Source of the DNA: Cyanobacteria bacterium RM1_2_2
GTDB lineage: Bacteria; Cyanobacteriota; Cyanobacteriia; Elainellales; Elainellaceae
Direction of reading: 5' to 3'
Assembly (NCBI GenBank): GCA_012033495.1
Contig: JAAUQT010000008.1
Coordinates: 1-62,404 of the forward strand
Length of the DNA: 62,404 nucleotides
Below the pieces are notes generated by a model that ran no database searches, was not told the origin of the DNA, and was given only the letters and a program-made list of their open reading frames with translations. Positions within the stretch are counted from its first letter, which is position 1. Every line of letters begins with the position of its first letter. Made by a program: the position numbers and the translations under genes. Positions 44,114 through 53,804 of this stretch are shown piece by piece.

Positions 44114-45214
44114 CTAAATCGCGGGATGAAAGAAGAAAGCTGCCCCAATCACGACGTAGGTTGCCAATAGCAGAGTGCCTTCCAGCCAGTTCGAGCGTCC
44201 GTCAGAACTGACTGAGTTAGCGATCAAAACGGCAACAGCGACGGCAACCAGTTCAAAGGGGTTGAAGTTGAGATCCATCGGTTGACCGAGGAACCATCCG
44301 GCAATCACCAATACGGGTGCAACAAAGAGAGCGATTTGCAAGCTTGAACCCAGTGCTACTGAAACCGACAGATCCATTTTGTCTTTCATTGCCACCACGA
44401 CAGCAGTTGCGTGTTCTGCGGCGTTGCCAATAATGGGAAGCAGAATAATTCCGGTAAAAAGTTCGGTTAAGCCGAGTTGGGTGGTGGCTTCTTCGAGTGC
44501 GCCGACCAGCATCTCAGATTCGATGGCAACGAGCAGCGTAATCACCAGCAACACGCCTGTCCATAGCCAGACATTGGGTTTCTCTCCTTCAGGGGTCAAA
44601 CCGCCGCCTGCTTCAGCTTCTACGCCCACTTCACACAAGTAGCTGTGGGTTTTCATGGAGAATAGCAGCGTGAGGATGTAGACCGAAATCATGGCAATCG
44701 CAACGACAATCGAGAGGCGTTGCATCGTCGGTTCATCGACGCCCGAAGAGGTGAAGTTAACAGCAGTAGGCATCAGAATTGCGATGACCGCCAGATTCAT
44801 GGAAGAGGCATTGAGGCGGGCAATGGTTGGCTGAAATTCTTGTTCTTTGTAGCGCAGTCCGCCCAGCAGCATCGAGAAACCGAGCACCAGCAGCAAGTTG
44901 CCAATGATCGATCCGGTGAGGCTGGCTTTGACCACGTTAACGGCTCCGGCTTTCAGTGCAACCAAGGCAATAATTAATTCAGTCGCGTTACCGAACGTGG
45001 CGTTAAGCAGACCGCCCAAAGATGGCCCAACCACAATGGCAATTTCTTCGGTTGCGGTTCCCATCCAAGCGGCTAAGGGCAGAATGGCCAAACAGGAGGT
45101 GATGAAAACGGTCAATGCTTCCCAGTGCAGGTATTCTGCGGCGATTGAGATGGGAACAAAAATCAGTAAAACCGCGAAGATGAGATTTTTGATCGAGAGA
45201 TTTTTGATCAGCAT
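44114..45214 (-). CDS. Ca2+/H+ antiporter, CaCA/CAX family
   Basis: A 366-residue membrane protein with about eleven helices. Both alpha repeats are present: FGNATELIIALVAL after GGLLNAT in the first half and IGNAAEHATAVVVAMKDK in the second. The hydrophilic acidic loop between the halves (VGVEAEAGGGLTPEGE) is typical of microbial CAX. It exports Ca2+ in exchange for protons. The first codons MLIKNLSIKNL follow a TTTTTG-rich leader with no clear ribosome site. Confidence 0.93.
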   Translation of the reverse strand: MLIKNLSIKNLIFAVLLIFVPISIAAEYLHWEALTVFITSCLAILPLAAWMGTATEEIAIVVGPSLGGLLNATFGNATELIIALVALKAGAVNVVKASLTGSIIGNLLLVLGFSMLLGGLRYKEQEFQPTIARLNASSMNLAVIAILMPTAVNFTSSGVDEPTMQRLSIVVAIAMISVYILTLLFSMKTHSYLCEVGVEAEAGGGLTPEGEKPNVWLWTGVLLVITLLVAIESEMLVGALEEATTQLGLTELFTGIILLPIIGNAAEHATAVVVAMKDKMDLSVSVALGSSLQIALFVAPVLVIAGWFLGQPMDLNFNPFELVAVAVAVLIANSVSSDGRSNWLEGTLLLATYVVIGAAFFFHPAI

Positions 45215-45383
45215 ATATTCGAGTATCTCTTTTTGAATGAGATATTTTCATTCAACGATTTGTTCTGGTGTAATTCTCAAGGGAAAAGCATTGCCGTATC
45301 AGCAAACATTCTGCCCTGTATTAGGAACCCTGTTAGCGAATGTGGTATGTGGGAACAAGATGCTCTGGAATGATACGCTGCAA

Positions 45384-46622
45384 TTAGGATGCCCTAAACT
45401 TTTCGGTAATGCGACGCATCGCTTCAACCACATTTTCGCGGCTGTTGAAAGCTGAGATGCGGAAGTAGCCTTCTCCGGCAGCCCCAAACCCAGCGCCCGG
45501 TGTGCCAACCACGTTAACCGTATGCAGCAATTTATCAAAAAACTCCCAGCTTGAGAGTCCGTGCGGCGTTTTCACCCATACGTAAGGTGCATTCACGCCA
45601 CCATATACTTGGATGCCTGCGGCGGTTAGCTGTTCGCGGATGATGCGAGCATTTTCCATGTAGAAATCAATCAGTGCCTTGATTTGGGCTTGTCCAGCTT
45701 CGGAGTAAACCGCCTCTGCGCCGCGCTGCACGATATAGGAGACGCCGTTAAATTTGGTAGATTGCCGTCGATTCCAGAGTTGCCACACTGGCACATCAGA
45801 GCCGTCTTTAGCTTTGGCAGTTAGGGTTTTGGGCACAACGGTTAGGGCGCAGCGGGTTCCGGTAAAGCCTGCGTTTTTAGAAAAAGAGCGGAATTCGATC
45901 GCACAGTCCCGCGCTCCGGCGATTTCATAGATCGAGTGGGGCAAAGTCGGATCGGTGATAAAAGCTTCGTAGGCTGCATCAAACAAAATCAACGAACCGT
46001 TCGCTCTAGCGTAGTTTACCCATGCCTGTAAATGTTCTTTAGTGGCAGTTGCGCCAGTTGGGTTGTTGGGGAAACAGAGGTAGATTAAATCGATCGGCTG
46101 AGTCGGGATCTCGGCGGTAAAGTTGTTCTCGGCGCTGATCGGCAAATACACCAAGCCGCCATATTCGCCTTTTTCGTTGACTTCGCCCGTGTGCCCTGCC
46201 ATCACGTTGGTATCGACATAAACCGGATAGACCGGATCGGTGACGGCAATGGAGTTGTTGCTGCCAAAAATATCGAGAATGTTACCGCAATCGCACTTAG
46301 AACCATCTGAGATAAAAATCTCTGAGCTATCAATCTCACAGCCGCGAGCCTGAAAATCATAGGCTGCAATCTTTTCTCTCAGCCAACCATAGCCTTGCTC
46401 TGGGCCATAGCCTCTGAAGGTATCTCGGCTGCCCATTTCCTCTACGGCTTGAATCATGGCTTGGCGACAGGCTGCGGGTAAGGGTTCGGTGACATCGCCA
46501 ATGCCAAGGCGAATCACTTTTGCGTCAGGATTTGCTTCGGTAAAAGCATTGACCCGTCGGGCAATTTCCGGAAACAAATAGCCTGCCTTGAGTTTGAGAT
46601 AGTTGTCGTTGATCGTTGCCAT
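45384..46622 (-). CDS. dapL: LL-diaminopimelate aminotransferase
   Basis: DapL converts tetrahydrodipicolinate directly to LL-diaminopimelate in lysine and peptidoglycan synthesis, the route used by cyanobacteria and plants. The 412-residue protein starts [20 protein letters not shown]. The PLP lysine is in [12 protein letters not shown], and the substrate-binding [13 protein letters not shown] and CFPNNPTGA are visible. It is a class I/II aminotransferase. It stands alone between the antiporter and the TamB-like gene. Confidence 0.95.
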   Translation of the reverse strand: MATINDNYLKLKAGYLFPEIARRVNAFTEANPDAKVIRLGIGDVTEPLPAACRQAMIQAVEEMGSRDTFRGYGPEQGYGWLREKIAAYDFQARGCEIDSSEIFISDGSKCDCGNILDIFGSNNSIAVTDPVYPVYVDTNVMAGHTGEVNEKGEYGGLVYLPISAENNFTAEIPTQPIDLIYLCFPNNPTGATATKEHLQAWVNYARANGSLILFDAAYEAFITDPTLPHSIYEIAGARDCAIEFRSFSKNAGFTGTRCALTVVPKTLTAKAKDGSDVPVWQLWNRRQSTKFNGVSYIVQRGAEAVYSEAGQAQIKALIDFYMENARIIREQLTAAGIQVYGGVNAPYVWVKTPHGLSSWEFFDKLLHTVNVVGTPGAGFGAAGEGYFRISAFNSRENVVEAMRRITEKFRAS

Positions 46623-46787
46623 AGACTGAGGTTAATCCTTAAGATTGCGTAGGTCAGTGTCAGGAGGTGTTGTCAGAATAGAAAATCAGCCTGAGCACAG
46701 ACTATCGATTATCTCCGATTCTGAGGATCATGGTTCATCCTCAAGGCAATGCCTAGAGCAGTGAGTGACTGCGGCTCATGATTGGGG

Positions 46788-49700
46788 TTAGTTATTGGGG
46801 TGGGGCTGAGTGATAAGCTGCGGATCGGCTGCCTCCCAGCTTTCTAGATGAAACTGCTGATCGACATACTGAAAACCCACTTTGGTGGCTTGAATTTCCA
46901 TATCGCGCACTACCACATTTTGCAGGTGCAGTTCACCGTTAACGTTTGGCTGCGTGGGTTGTCCGGAAAGATGCGCTACCGCATCCACCCGACCTTGCAG
47001 GGCGATCGGTAGGTTAAATATCGTTTGAATTTGCGGCAGGTGGAGTTCGGCAAGTTGAAGCTGTCCCGCCACCGCATCAGGGGAGATTTGTCCGGCGAAG
47101 CCCAGCCGAGCTTCAAACTGCTGGGGTTTTCCATCCAGCGTTACCGCGAACCCTTCTGCTTGCAAGCTGGGCAGGATCAAGCCCGCATTCCTGAACTGAG
47201 CGTTGGCAAGATTGAATCGACGAATGCCATAGTTCGCTAACTGCCAGTCTTGTCCTTGCAAGCCAAACTGAGCCGTGATGCCGTGCTGTGACGAACCTTG
47301 GAGAGCAACGGCTCCAGAGAAAGTCCCGGTTAGGCTTGCCAGATCGGCGAAGGTAGGCAGCGTTAAACCAAGCGGTAGAGGTTCAGCGGCAGATGGATGA
47401 GTGGCAGGGGTAAATTTCTGGATCAGTGCCGTCAAAGCTTCGGGTGATAGGGTACTGAGAATGTCTGCAAAACTGCCCTGCTCGGTCGCAATCTGGCTGC
47501 TCCATTGGCTTGTCGCCGGATCAAACTGGGCAGCCAACTCATAGCGGCTGTCACCCAATTGCAACAGGCCTTCGCTTAAGGCAGCTTTACCGTCTCGATA
47601 GTCCACGACGCCTGCAAACCGATCGGCGGCATGGCGCGAATTTGGCGGTGCGTTAATCGGGCCCATGCCCGGCTGAGTCACTTCAAGGGCGGCACGAATT
47701 GCAGGCTGAGCAATCTCCGCGAAGTTGATCTCAAAATCTCCGGCTAGTTTGCCGCGCACTGATCCCAAACCTAACGATGCGGCAGGGGTCAAATTCAGGT
47801 TGTCTAACGAGAAATTGCGCAGTTTCGCCACCAGCAAATCGTTGATCAGTTTGCCTTCTGCTTCAGCTTGATCGAGTCGCACCCAAAACTCAGTCGGACG
47901 ATAGGTTTGGTTCAGCTTCAACGCAATCCGATCTTGGTTGCCTTTGAGGTCGATGCCAATTTGCTGATCGGGCTGAGACTGTATCTTGCCGTGCAGGTGT
48001 GGCTCAAACTTGAAGTCTTGAACAGCGAGGCGATCAATCTGAATATCACTATCCACTTGCGGTAGTCCAGGCGTTCCTGTCACCTTTCCTTTAACGTTCA
48101 CGATGCCGGCCACAGTAACCGGCGCAGATTTGACCATTGGTAAAGTCGTAAGATCGTAATCGTGAATGTTAACATTGAGATCTAAGTTTTCGATTCCGGT
48201 AATCTCACCGCCGTTTAGATTTGGCGTCACCCAGCCATCCACCGCAATATTCTCAGATGCGGCTTTCTTAAGCTGAAGTTTTTCGCCATTCCAGGCAAAC
48301 TCAGTGGCGATGGGTTTTGCGAGGAAGCTATTGCCATCTGATAGCTGAGCTTGACCATCGGCTTTGATAGACTGAATTCCCAATTCCTGTAAGCTTCCGT
48401 TTAGGCTAACATTCGCTGCTAAATATCCAGGCACGTTAGCCCGAATTTTGCTTAACGGTACGCGATTCCCGGTTACGTCAGCTTGCCAGCGTCCCTGAGC
48501 GGCTTTTAGATTTGCTTCAAGAACTCCTGATCCGAGTTGAACAGAGGCTTGTCCTTGGGCTGCGATGGCTTCAGGACGCAGATTCTTCAAGTCGCCTCCA
48601 AGCTGAACTTGCCCCTGCAAACGCCCCGGCAAATCGGCAGCCAACTGATTCAGCGGAACTTGATGGCTGGAGAGAGTAGCCTGCCAGCGTCCTTGCTTGA
48701 GTTCGCCTGCTGCATTGAATTGACCGTCGCCAACGGCCACAGCGGTGTTCTCGAAACGCAACACTTCATCCGCTAAACTGACACTGCCCTGAGCCGGAAA
48801 ATCGCCTTGCTCCAGCTTCCAGTGCGCGGTGATGCTGGGTTCTTCGTTGACTAAAGTAATTTCCGAGCGGGCGTTAATTTGTCCGAGCCTGCGACCGGGC
48901 AACTCCACCTGATAAAGCTTGGCCAGGTTGTCGGCAGATAGCTGCTCCACCTGTACATTCACTTTACCGTTGTCTTCTTCCAGCCAAATGTCGGCTTGGG
49001 CTTTGAGCGAGCCTCCCGTCACGGGATACAGTTCAACTTGATGCAGTAAAAGCTGATCAGTGTTTAAATTCAGGCTGAATCTGCCGCGCACGTCCTTCAT
49101 TTCCACCTGATCGAACTTCAGCGGTTTGACAGCGCGAGCCGCCCCAGACAGTATCGGTTGATCAAACGGGCCGCTGAGCCGCACCCACTCCGATTCCAGC
49201 ACGCCCGTCACCGGAAAAGGCACTTCCAGTTGCAGCGTTTGCATGAATGGGGTGGCATCAAGCGGATGCACCTTTGCATCTAAGTCAAAGCCATGCTGAA
49301 GGTGAATTTTGCCAGCAATGTCAAAGGGAATTTGCCCAAAGTTGAGGTGTCCCTGTCGCAGAAACGCTTCTTCACCTTGAAAGCGGAATTTACCGTTGAT
49401 GCCAGTAAACGGATTTGGTTCGCCTTTGGTGCGGGCGGCAGCATCCTTGAGGTGAGCAGTTCCAGTGACTTGAGGCGGTTGCTTCGGCAAAATTTGCAGC
49501 TTCACATCGCTGTCCAGCACACCGCCATCTAGCTTGACATCGGTGGGCACAAACGGCATCAGAGATTTGATTTGCAGCGCTTGCGTTTGCACCGCAAGGT
49601 CAATTTGGTTGGTGTCAAACCGGATATCTGCCTCAACGTGCAGTTTGCCCCGCTCGTGGGGTTCTGCCGTCATCTTGAGATCGAGCCGCTGCCCTTCATC

Positions 49701-50354
49701 CTTGAGGCTAAACCGCCCGTTCACCCGGCGCAAGGTCATTTGGGTCGGCAGGTTAGAAACATCCCACGGGTCATCGTCCGGCTCAGGAGGTTCAGAATCT
49801 AAGATGAGAGGCTGTGGCGCCAGAGTGAGCGTGGCATTTTCCAGCCGAATTTGGTCGATTTCAACCTTAGCATCTTCATCAAACTCTAGCTCTAGGTTCA
49901 GCCAGTCTCCGGCCTGATCTTGATCTATGAATGCCGTCGGTTCCACTAACGTCACGGTGAGCAAAAGCTGTTGATTCCGTAAGGCTTGCACCGGATTGAA
50001 GCGAATGTCGATCGCGTTCACCTGAATCTGGTCAGCATCGGTGGCGGTCGCAGGCAGGTTGGTTGCTCCGAATCGGATGCCAGTAATGGAAACTTGCTCG
50101 ACCGCACCGAGTTCCAACGGCCGATCGATCGCTTCGCTTAACGCCCGCGAGATTTTCGGCACCAGTTCGGCCCGAACATAGGAGGTTCCCCAACTTGCAC
50201 CCGAAATGCCCCCCGCAATCACTAAGCCACCACACACTAGCCCCAGTCGAGTGAGGAGTGAGGGCGATCTTCTGCCCGATGGCACTTCAGGCTGTGCGGT
50301 CAAATGCACCAAATTGGGTTCGGACTTAACACTTTCTTTGATGAACAGCTTCAT
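46788..50354 (-). CDS. TamB-like (AsmA/translocation-assembly) envelope protein, short form
   Basis: A 1188-residue protein with one N-terminal helix (about 34-55) and then a long run of beta-strand repeats with alternating hydrophobic residues, as in TamB/YdbH/AsmA bridging proteins that move lipids to the outer membrane. VEQVSITGIRFGATNLPAT is the usual opening after the helix. It ends at HLESWEAADPQLITQPHPNN. Cyanobacterial TamB proteins I know run to roughly 1700-2000 residues and end with the DUF490 domain, which is missing here. No continuation exists in another frame before dapL. It could be a natural short paralogue or a truncated gene. Confidence 0.78.
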   Translation of the reverse strand: MKLFIKESVKSEPNLVHLTAQPEVPSGRRSPSLLTRLGLVCGGLVIAGGISGASWGTSYVRAELVPKISRALSEAIDRPLELGAVEQVSITGIRFGATNLPATATDADQIQVNAIDIRFNPVQALRNQQLLLTVTLVEPTAFIDQDQAGDWLNLELEFDEDAKVEIDQIRLENATLTLAPQPLILDSEPPEPDDDPWDVSNLPTQMTLRRVNGRFSLKDEGQRLDLKMTAEPHERGKLHVEADIRFDTNQIDLAVQTQALQIKSLMPFVPTDVKLDGGVLDSDVKLQILPKQPPQVTGTAHLKDAAARTKGEPNPFTGINGKFRFQGEEAFLRQGHLNFGQIPFDIAGKIHLQHGFDLDAKVHPLDATPFMQTLQLEVPFPVTGVLESEWVRLSGPFDQPILSGAARAVKPLKFDQVEMKDVRGRFSLNLNTDQLLLHQVELYPVTGGSLKAQADIWLEEDNGKVNVQVEQLSADNLAKLYQVELPGRRLGQINARSEITLVNEEPSITAHWKLEQGDFPAQGSVSLADEVLRFENTAVAVGDGQFNAAGELKQGRWQATLSSHQVPLNQLAADLPGRLQGQVQLGGDLKNLRPEAIAAQGQASVQLGSGVLEANLKAAQGRWQADVTGNRVPLSKIRANVPGYLAANVSLNGSLQELGIQSIKADGQAQLSDGNSFLAKPIATEFAWNGEKLQLKKAASENIAVDGWVTPNLNGGEITGIENLDLNVNIHDYDLTTLPMVKSAPVTVAGIVNVKGKVTGTPGLPQVDSDIQIDRLAVQDFKFEPHLHGKIQSQPDQQIGIDLKGNQDRIALKLNQTYRPTEFWVRLDQAEAEGKLINDLLVAKLRNFSLDNLNLTPAASLGLGSVRGKLAGDFEINFAEIAQPAIRAALEVTQPGMGPINAPPNSRHAADRFAGVVDYRDGKAALSEGLLQLGDSRYELAAQFDPATSQWSSQIATEQGSFADILSTLSPEALTALIQKFTPATHPSAAEPLPLGLTLPTFADLASLTGTFSGAVALQGSSQHGITAQFGLQGQDWQLANYGIRRFNLANAQFRNAGLILPSLQAEGFAVTLDGKPQQFEARLGFAGQISPDAVAGQLQLAELHLPQIQTIFNLPIALQGRVDAVAHLSGQPTQPNVNGELHLQNVVVRDMEIQATKVGFQYVDQQFHLESWEAADPQLITQPHPNN

Positions 50355-51079
50355 ATTTCAACCTCAAACTGTTCATCCGTGGGTTAAGCAGTGCCGAGAT
50401 CGAGGCACAAAATTGTGATCAATCAAAATCACGGTCATTACATGGTAAGGGGTGGAGGAGTGGAGGGGGCAGGAGCAAGTCTAGAGGTTCTAAGTCTAGA
50501 GGTTCTCAAACAACAGGCTCAAACTGATTAGGCTCAAACTGATTAGGCTCAAAAAACTTGTTCAAGTGAAGTCCGGCTGACTCCAGTGATGCTGAACCGT
50601 TTACAAGCCACGACTGGGGGCGTCGCATTCAGGAAAGTGCGGAAATCAACTAAGCTCAACCCAAAAATATCCGATCGAGGGATGCGAGTCTAAGCAATCC
50701 TTGTGATTATAGCCCTAGCTTTTTTAGCGTCACTAGGAAAAACACAGATTTTTCTCTGTAAAGTTTCCCTGAAGGGCAAGCATAGAAGCTGCGAGTCTGA
50801 GTGTATTCTCTAAGCTGGCGGCTGTTCTGGATAGAATAGCCTGCTGGAAATCATTCACTGCACTTTTTAGATTTGAAAATAAAATTTAATAATCCTGGGG
50901 ACGGCTGGCGGCTTTTGAACACCGAATCTTAAGATCACCAAATCTTAAGAACACTGAATCTTAAAATGCGACCAGCCGATCTGGTTTATGCTGAATAGTG
51001 CTGAATAGTCAAGCTGAATAGGCAATCATTCTGCCAATCAGTCTGCGCTTGCTTGCCCTTCTCAATCCTCCCTATCTCG
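50355..51079. other. Divergent intergenic region with tandem repeats
   Basis: 725 bases between the leftward TamB-like gene and the rightward DUF1400 gene. It contains two 15-base tandem duplications (AAGTCTAGAGGTTCT at 50477-50506 and AGGCTCAAACTGATT at 50515-50554), a repeated AATCTTAAGA near 50926-50965 and a repeated GCTGAATAG near 50989-51020. No gene is visible. Confidence 0.5.
50477..50554. repeat. Two neighbouring tandem repeats, each with a 15-base unit
   Basis: AAGTCTAGAGGTTCT is present twice, then AGGCTCAAACTGATT twice plus a partial third copy. The two units are unrelated in sequence but have the same length. Confidence 0.75.
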
Positions 51080-51682
51080 ATGACATTTTCGTACTTTCGC
51101 CAAAAACTAGCTCGCCCCAAAACCAACATGCTGCGGTTTGGGCTGCTGTTGCTTAGCGTGACGGTCGGGACGTTTTCCTTTGCGCCCGCCAGTAAAGCCG
51201 CCGAGAAGTTAGTGGTCACTTATGGCCCGTTCAGCGCTACTTTACAAGTTGAAGACTTAGAAACGCTCGTCCATACTGACCAAGTGCCCGGAGCGCTGCG
51301 GTTTTACCTCAACTTAGCCAGCCTCGATCCAAACCTATTGCGTAGCGTTTTGTCGATGCAGCTTGGCGCTAGCATAAACTTTATGCAAGGAATGCTGGAG
51401 TCGGAGTCGGGTGAGCAGCTATTAGCCCAAATGAGCGAAGTGATTCATTTGCCGCCCGATCGACCGGATATTCAAATGCTGAAGTCGTCCAACCGCACCT
51501 ATAGCAGCCCAACCGAGACAAACAACATTACTGCGTTGAGAGAAGCCTTGATTCGATCGGCAGATGATCGGCAGGTGATTGTGCTCGAAGTTTTGCAAAA
51601 CTATCCGACCGAGCGCGTTTACCTCAACGCAGGCAAGCTGATTCAATTGATGAACAGCATGGAACCTGAAGCAGCCGATTAG
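51080..51682 (+). CDS. Secreted DUF1400 protein
   Basis: A 200-residue exported protein. The signal peptide, MLRFGLLLLSVTVGTFSFAP with cleavage near SKAAE, begins 17 residues after the first ATG at 51080 or at the internal ATG (Met18 by this numbering). The mature part is the DUF1400 module (EKLVVTYGPFSATLQVEDLE), which in cyanobacteria usually precedes an alpha/beta hydrolase domain; here it stands alone. Function is unknown. Confidence 0.75.
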   Translation: MTFSYFRQKLARPKTNMLRFGLLLLSVTVGTFSFAPASKAAEKLVVTYGPFSATLQVEDLETLVHTDQVPGALRFYLNLASLDPNLLRSVLSMQLGASINFMQGMLESESGEQLLAQMSEVIHLPPDRPDIQMLKSSNRTYSSPTETNNITALREALIRSADDRQVIVLEVLQNYPTERVYLNAGKLIQLMNSMEPEAAD

Positions 51683-51727
51683 CAAATTGCTCTGCCTCAC
51701 TCGACTGCCTTTAGCCTATCCCTTGCC

Positions 51728-52438
51728 TTATTCCAACCGAATCATGTCTCTTAGCCCTAGCCAGTTGTAGCGCTTGACCCCCCAGGGCAAGACAATCAGC
51801 GTCAGTAGAAACAAAACGACCACCCCTAAACCTAGCATCAATCCTCCTGTGAACGCTGATCCCACAGTGGTCAGGAAGAAAATGCAGGGGATGACTCCAA
51901 GTAGGCAAGTAACGGCATAGAGCGGAAAAGACATGCCCGAAATGCCTGCGCCATAGCTGATCAGGTCATAGGGCATAAACGGCAGCAGGTGGGTGACAAA
52001 CACAAGCCAGCCAAGATATCTTTCACCACGATGATTGGAGAGATAAATCACCTTACCAAGCAAAGCCCGCACAACCGAGCGTCCGAGCGTTCGACCAATA
52101 AAATAGGCAGCCAAACTGCCTAAGTAAATTCCTACAACTCCGTAAACTCCGGCTGTAAATGGACCCCAAACGACACCCGCTGCGATAGTGACAGGCGTAC
52201 TTGGAATGGGCCCAATGACGATCGCTACCACCAAAAAACTGATGTAGAGCAGAATTCCAAGCGGGCCTAAGGACTGGATCGAGTCAATTAGCCTCTGGGG
52301 ATCGGAGAAATCAATTTGAGAGCGGGAAAGCAGCCACCAGGCAATGCTAATACAAGACAGCAAAACCGCTAGGGCCATGCCATTTTGGGCAGTACACAAA
52401 GCCCGCAGTGGATTCGATTTTCGTTTAAGTTGCTTCAT
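51728..52438 (-). CDS. TVP38/TMEM64 family (VTT domain) membrane protein
   Basis: A 236-residue protein with about six helices. The VTT/SNARE-associated core is GPIPSTPVTIAAGVVWGPF, then LPFMPYDLISYGAGISGM. The family belongs to the DedA superfamily of putative lipid scramblases. A twenty-residue basic N-terminus precedes the first helix. It converges with the DUF1400 gene. Confidence 0.88.
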   Translation of the reverse strand: MKQLKRKSNPLRALCTAQNGMALAVLLSCISIAWWLLSRSQIDFSDPQRLIDSIQSLGPLGILLYISFLVVAIVIGPIPSTPVTIAAGVVWGPFTAGVYGVVGIYLGSLAAYFIGRTLGRSVVRALLGKVIYLSNHRGERYLGWLVFVTHLLPFMPYDLISYGAGISGMSFPLYAVTCLLGVIPCIFFLTTVGSAFTGGLMLGLGVVVLFLLTLIVLPWGVKRYNWLGLRDMIRLE

Positions 52439-52597
52439 GAGGAGGAGTGAACTAGCCTGAGGCCGGAGTTTAGAGCAAATGCTTAAAACGCTGTTGCTTG
52501 AATCTTTCGGTGCAAATGTTGCAAAACCTTAGAGTCAGACAGCGCCAAACAGCCTCAATATCATAGTTCACTCCTGTAAAAGTTTGGTTACTCTAAC

Positions 52598-52657
52598 AGA
52601 TTGGGAACAGCCAGATTGGGAACAGCCAGATTGGGAACAGCCAGATTGGGAACAGCG
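52598..52657. repeat. Tandem repeat, four copies of 15 bases
   Basis: AGATTGGGAACAGCC is repeated three times exactly and once as AGATTGGGAACAGCG. It lies between the TVP38 start and the next gene's stop and is non-coding. Confidence 0.9.
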
Positions 52658-52675
52658 AGTAACAGTGCCAAACCA

Positions 52676-53140
52676 CTAATTATTAGGCAGACCAAAAATT
52701 AAGACATGCACCAAAAAACCGGACAAAATACCGTAAGCGCACGAAAGCCGAGACTTGAGCGAAAGTCTTTTAATGAAATAAATTAATCCACTTAGGGTAA
52801 GCGAAATTAAAAACTCACCGAGGGGAATTGAGTGATTGAAGCGGTCATTGACAAAATCAACCACAATCAGCAATACCAATACCCACGATAAGGCGAGGGC
52901 GTAGAGATTGGTTTCTAGAGCCTGTTCTGGCGGTTTCACTGAACGCGAGAAAAAGCTGCTGTAGGTGATGATGATTGGCGGTAGAGCGGCGGCGGCAAAA
53001 CTCCGAACCCCAACTTCAGGGCTGATGGTAAATGCCTCAATGACAGATCCGATCAACAAACCGATAATCGTGGCGACAGCAATCGTAATCGCAAATCGAT
53101 TTGCAGCATAGATCAACGGACGGTTTTTGCGATCTTTCAT
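52676..53140 (-). CDS. Four-helix membrane protein of unknown function
   Basis: A 154-residue integral membrane protein. Helices lie at about 17-38, 46-64, 83-100 and 113-130, with a basic loop KRLSLKSRLS before a fifth hydrophobic end. I chose the ATG at 53140 (MKDRKNRPLIYA); an ATG at 53209 adds a charged tail with repeated Arg/His that is unlikely. No family is recognised. Confidence 0.6.
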   Translation of the reverse strand: MKDRKNRPLIYAANRFAITIAVATIIGLLIGSVIEAFTISPEVGVRSFAAAALPPIIITYSSFFSRSVKPPEQALETNLYALALSWVLVLLIVVDFVNDRFNHSIPLGEFLISLTLSGLIYFIKRLSLKSRLSCAYGILSGFLVHVLIFGLPNN

Positions 53141-53804
53141 GTCATTTGTAGGGTGATTGGCACGCCTGCTGGCACGCTGATGAGTGGTACGGTAGGAGCC
53201 TCTAGACATGACGACTTTGCCAAACAGTGTCGTTCAATTGAGTTGTTGTTGAAAGCTAGTGTTGCTGAAAACGCCCATGCTTCACCACTACCGCAAGATG
53301 GAATCCTGCATCTAGCGATTCAACATCTATGCCATATCCATGCCAACAGCTTGACCTGAGCAAAATCCCAGTGCCTCTTTAAAACATCAATGGGTCTGAC
53401 GCGGCGCCAGACCCTTAAAACAGTAGAGTTGTTGGTTTGATTTGAAGTACAAGGTAGGTGGACACGAACTCACAACACCAGCTTACACCTCTGACTAAAC
53501 CTGTCTCTTTAGGAGACTATAGAGCTTTGGTGGTGCGTGCTGTCATGCTCTCAGGAGGTAAAAACCCTAGCCATTTCAGCTTAACGCAATCTCACTTACA
53601 TCTTAGGAGGAGTGTCTTCGCTGGTAAACGAGTGCTGTGCCAGAACGAGAGCAGGAGGCACATGGCTCTTATCTGGTGTTTAGTTGGTTGAAATGCTTTA
53701 TTTCTGTGCCTATATTCAAAATAGCATTACCCTCAATCTTGCAAAACGACCAGTTACCAAACTTATTGAACATTAACCTAAGTTTATCTACAGCGGAATT
53801 TGTC
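53141..53804. other. Intergenic region
   Basis: About 660 bases. A compact hairpin GGGTCTG...CAGACCC lies at 53392-53414. A GTG-started frame at 53458-53691 has poor composition and no clear ribosome site. I see no other feature. Confidence 0.4.
53392..53414. repeat. Hairpin-forming palindrome
   Basis: GGGTCTG and CAGACCC form a seven-pair stem with a GC-rich nine-base loop. No T tract follows on either strand, so it is not a classical terminator. Confidence 0.45.

Noticed and set aside
53458..53691. A GTG-started 77-codon frame
   Set aside because: Codon usage and composition are not protein-like and there is no clear ribosome site.
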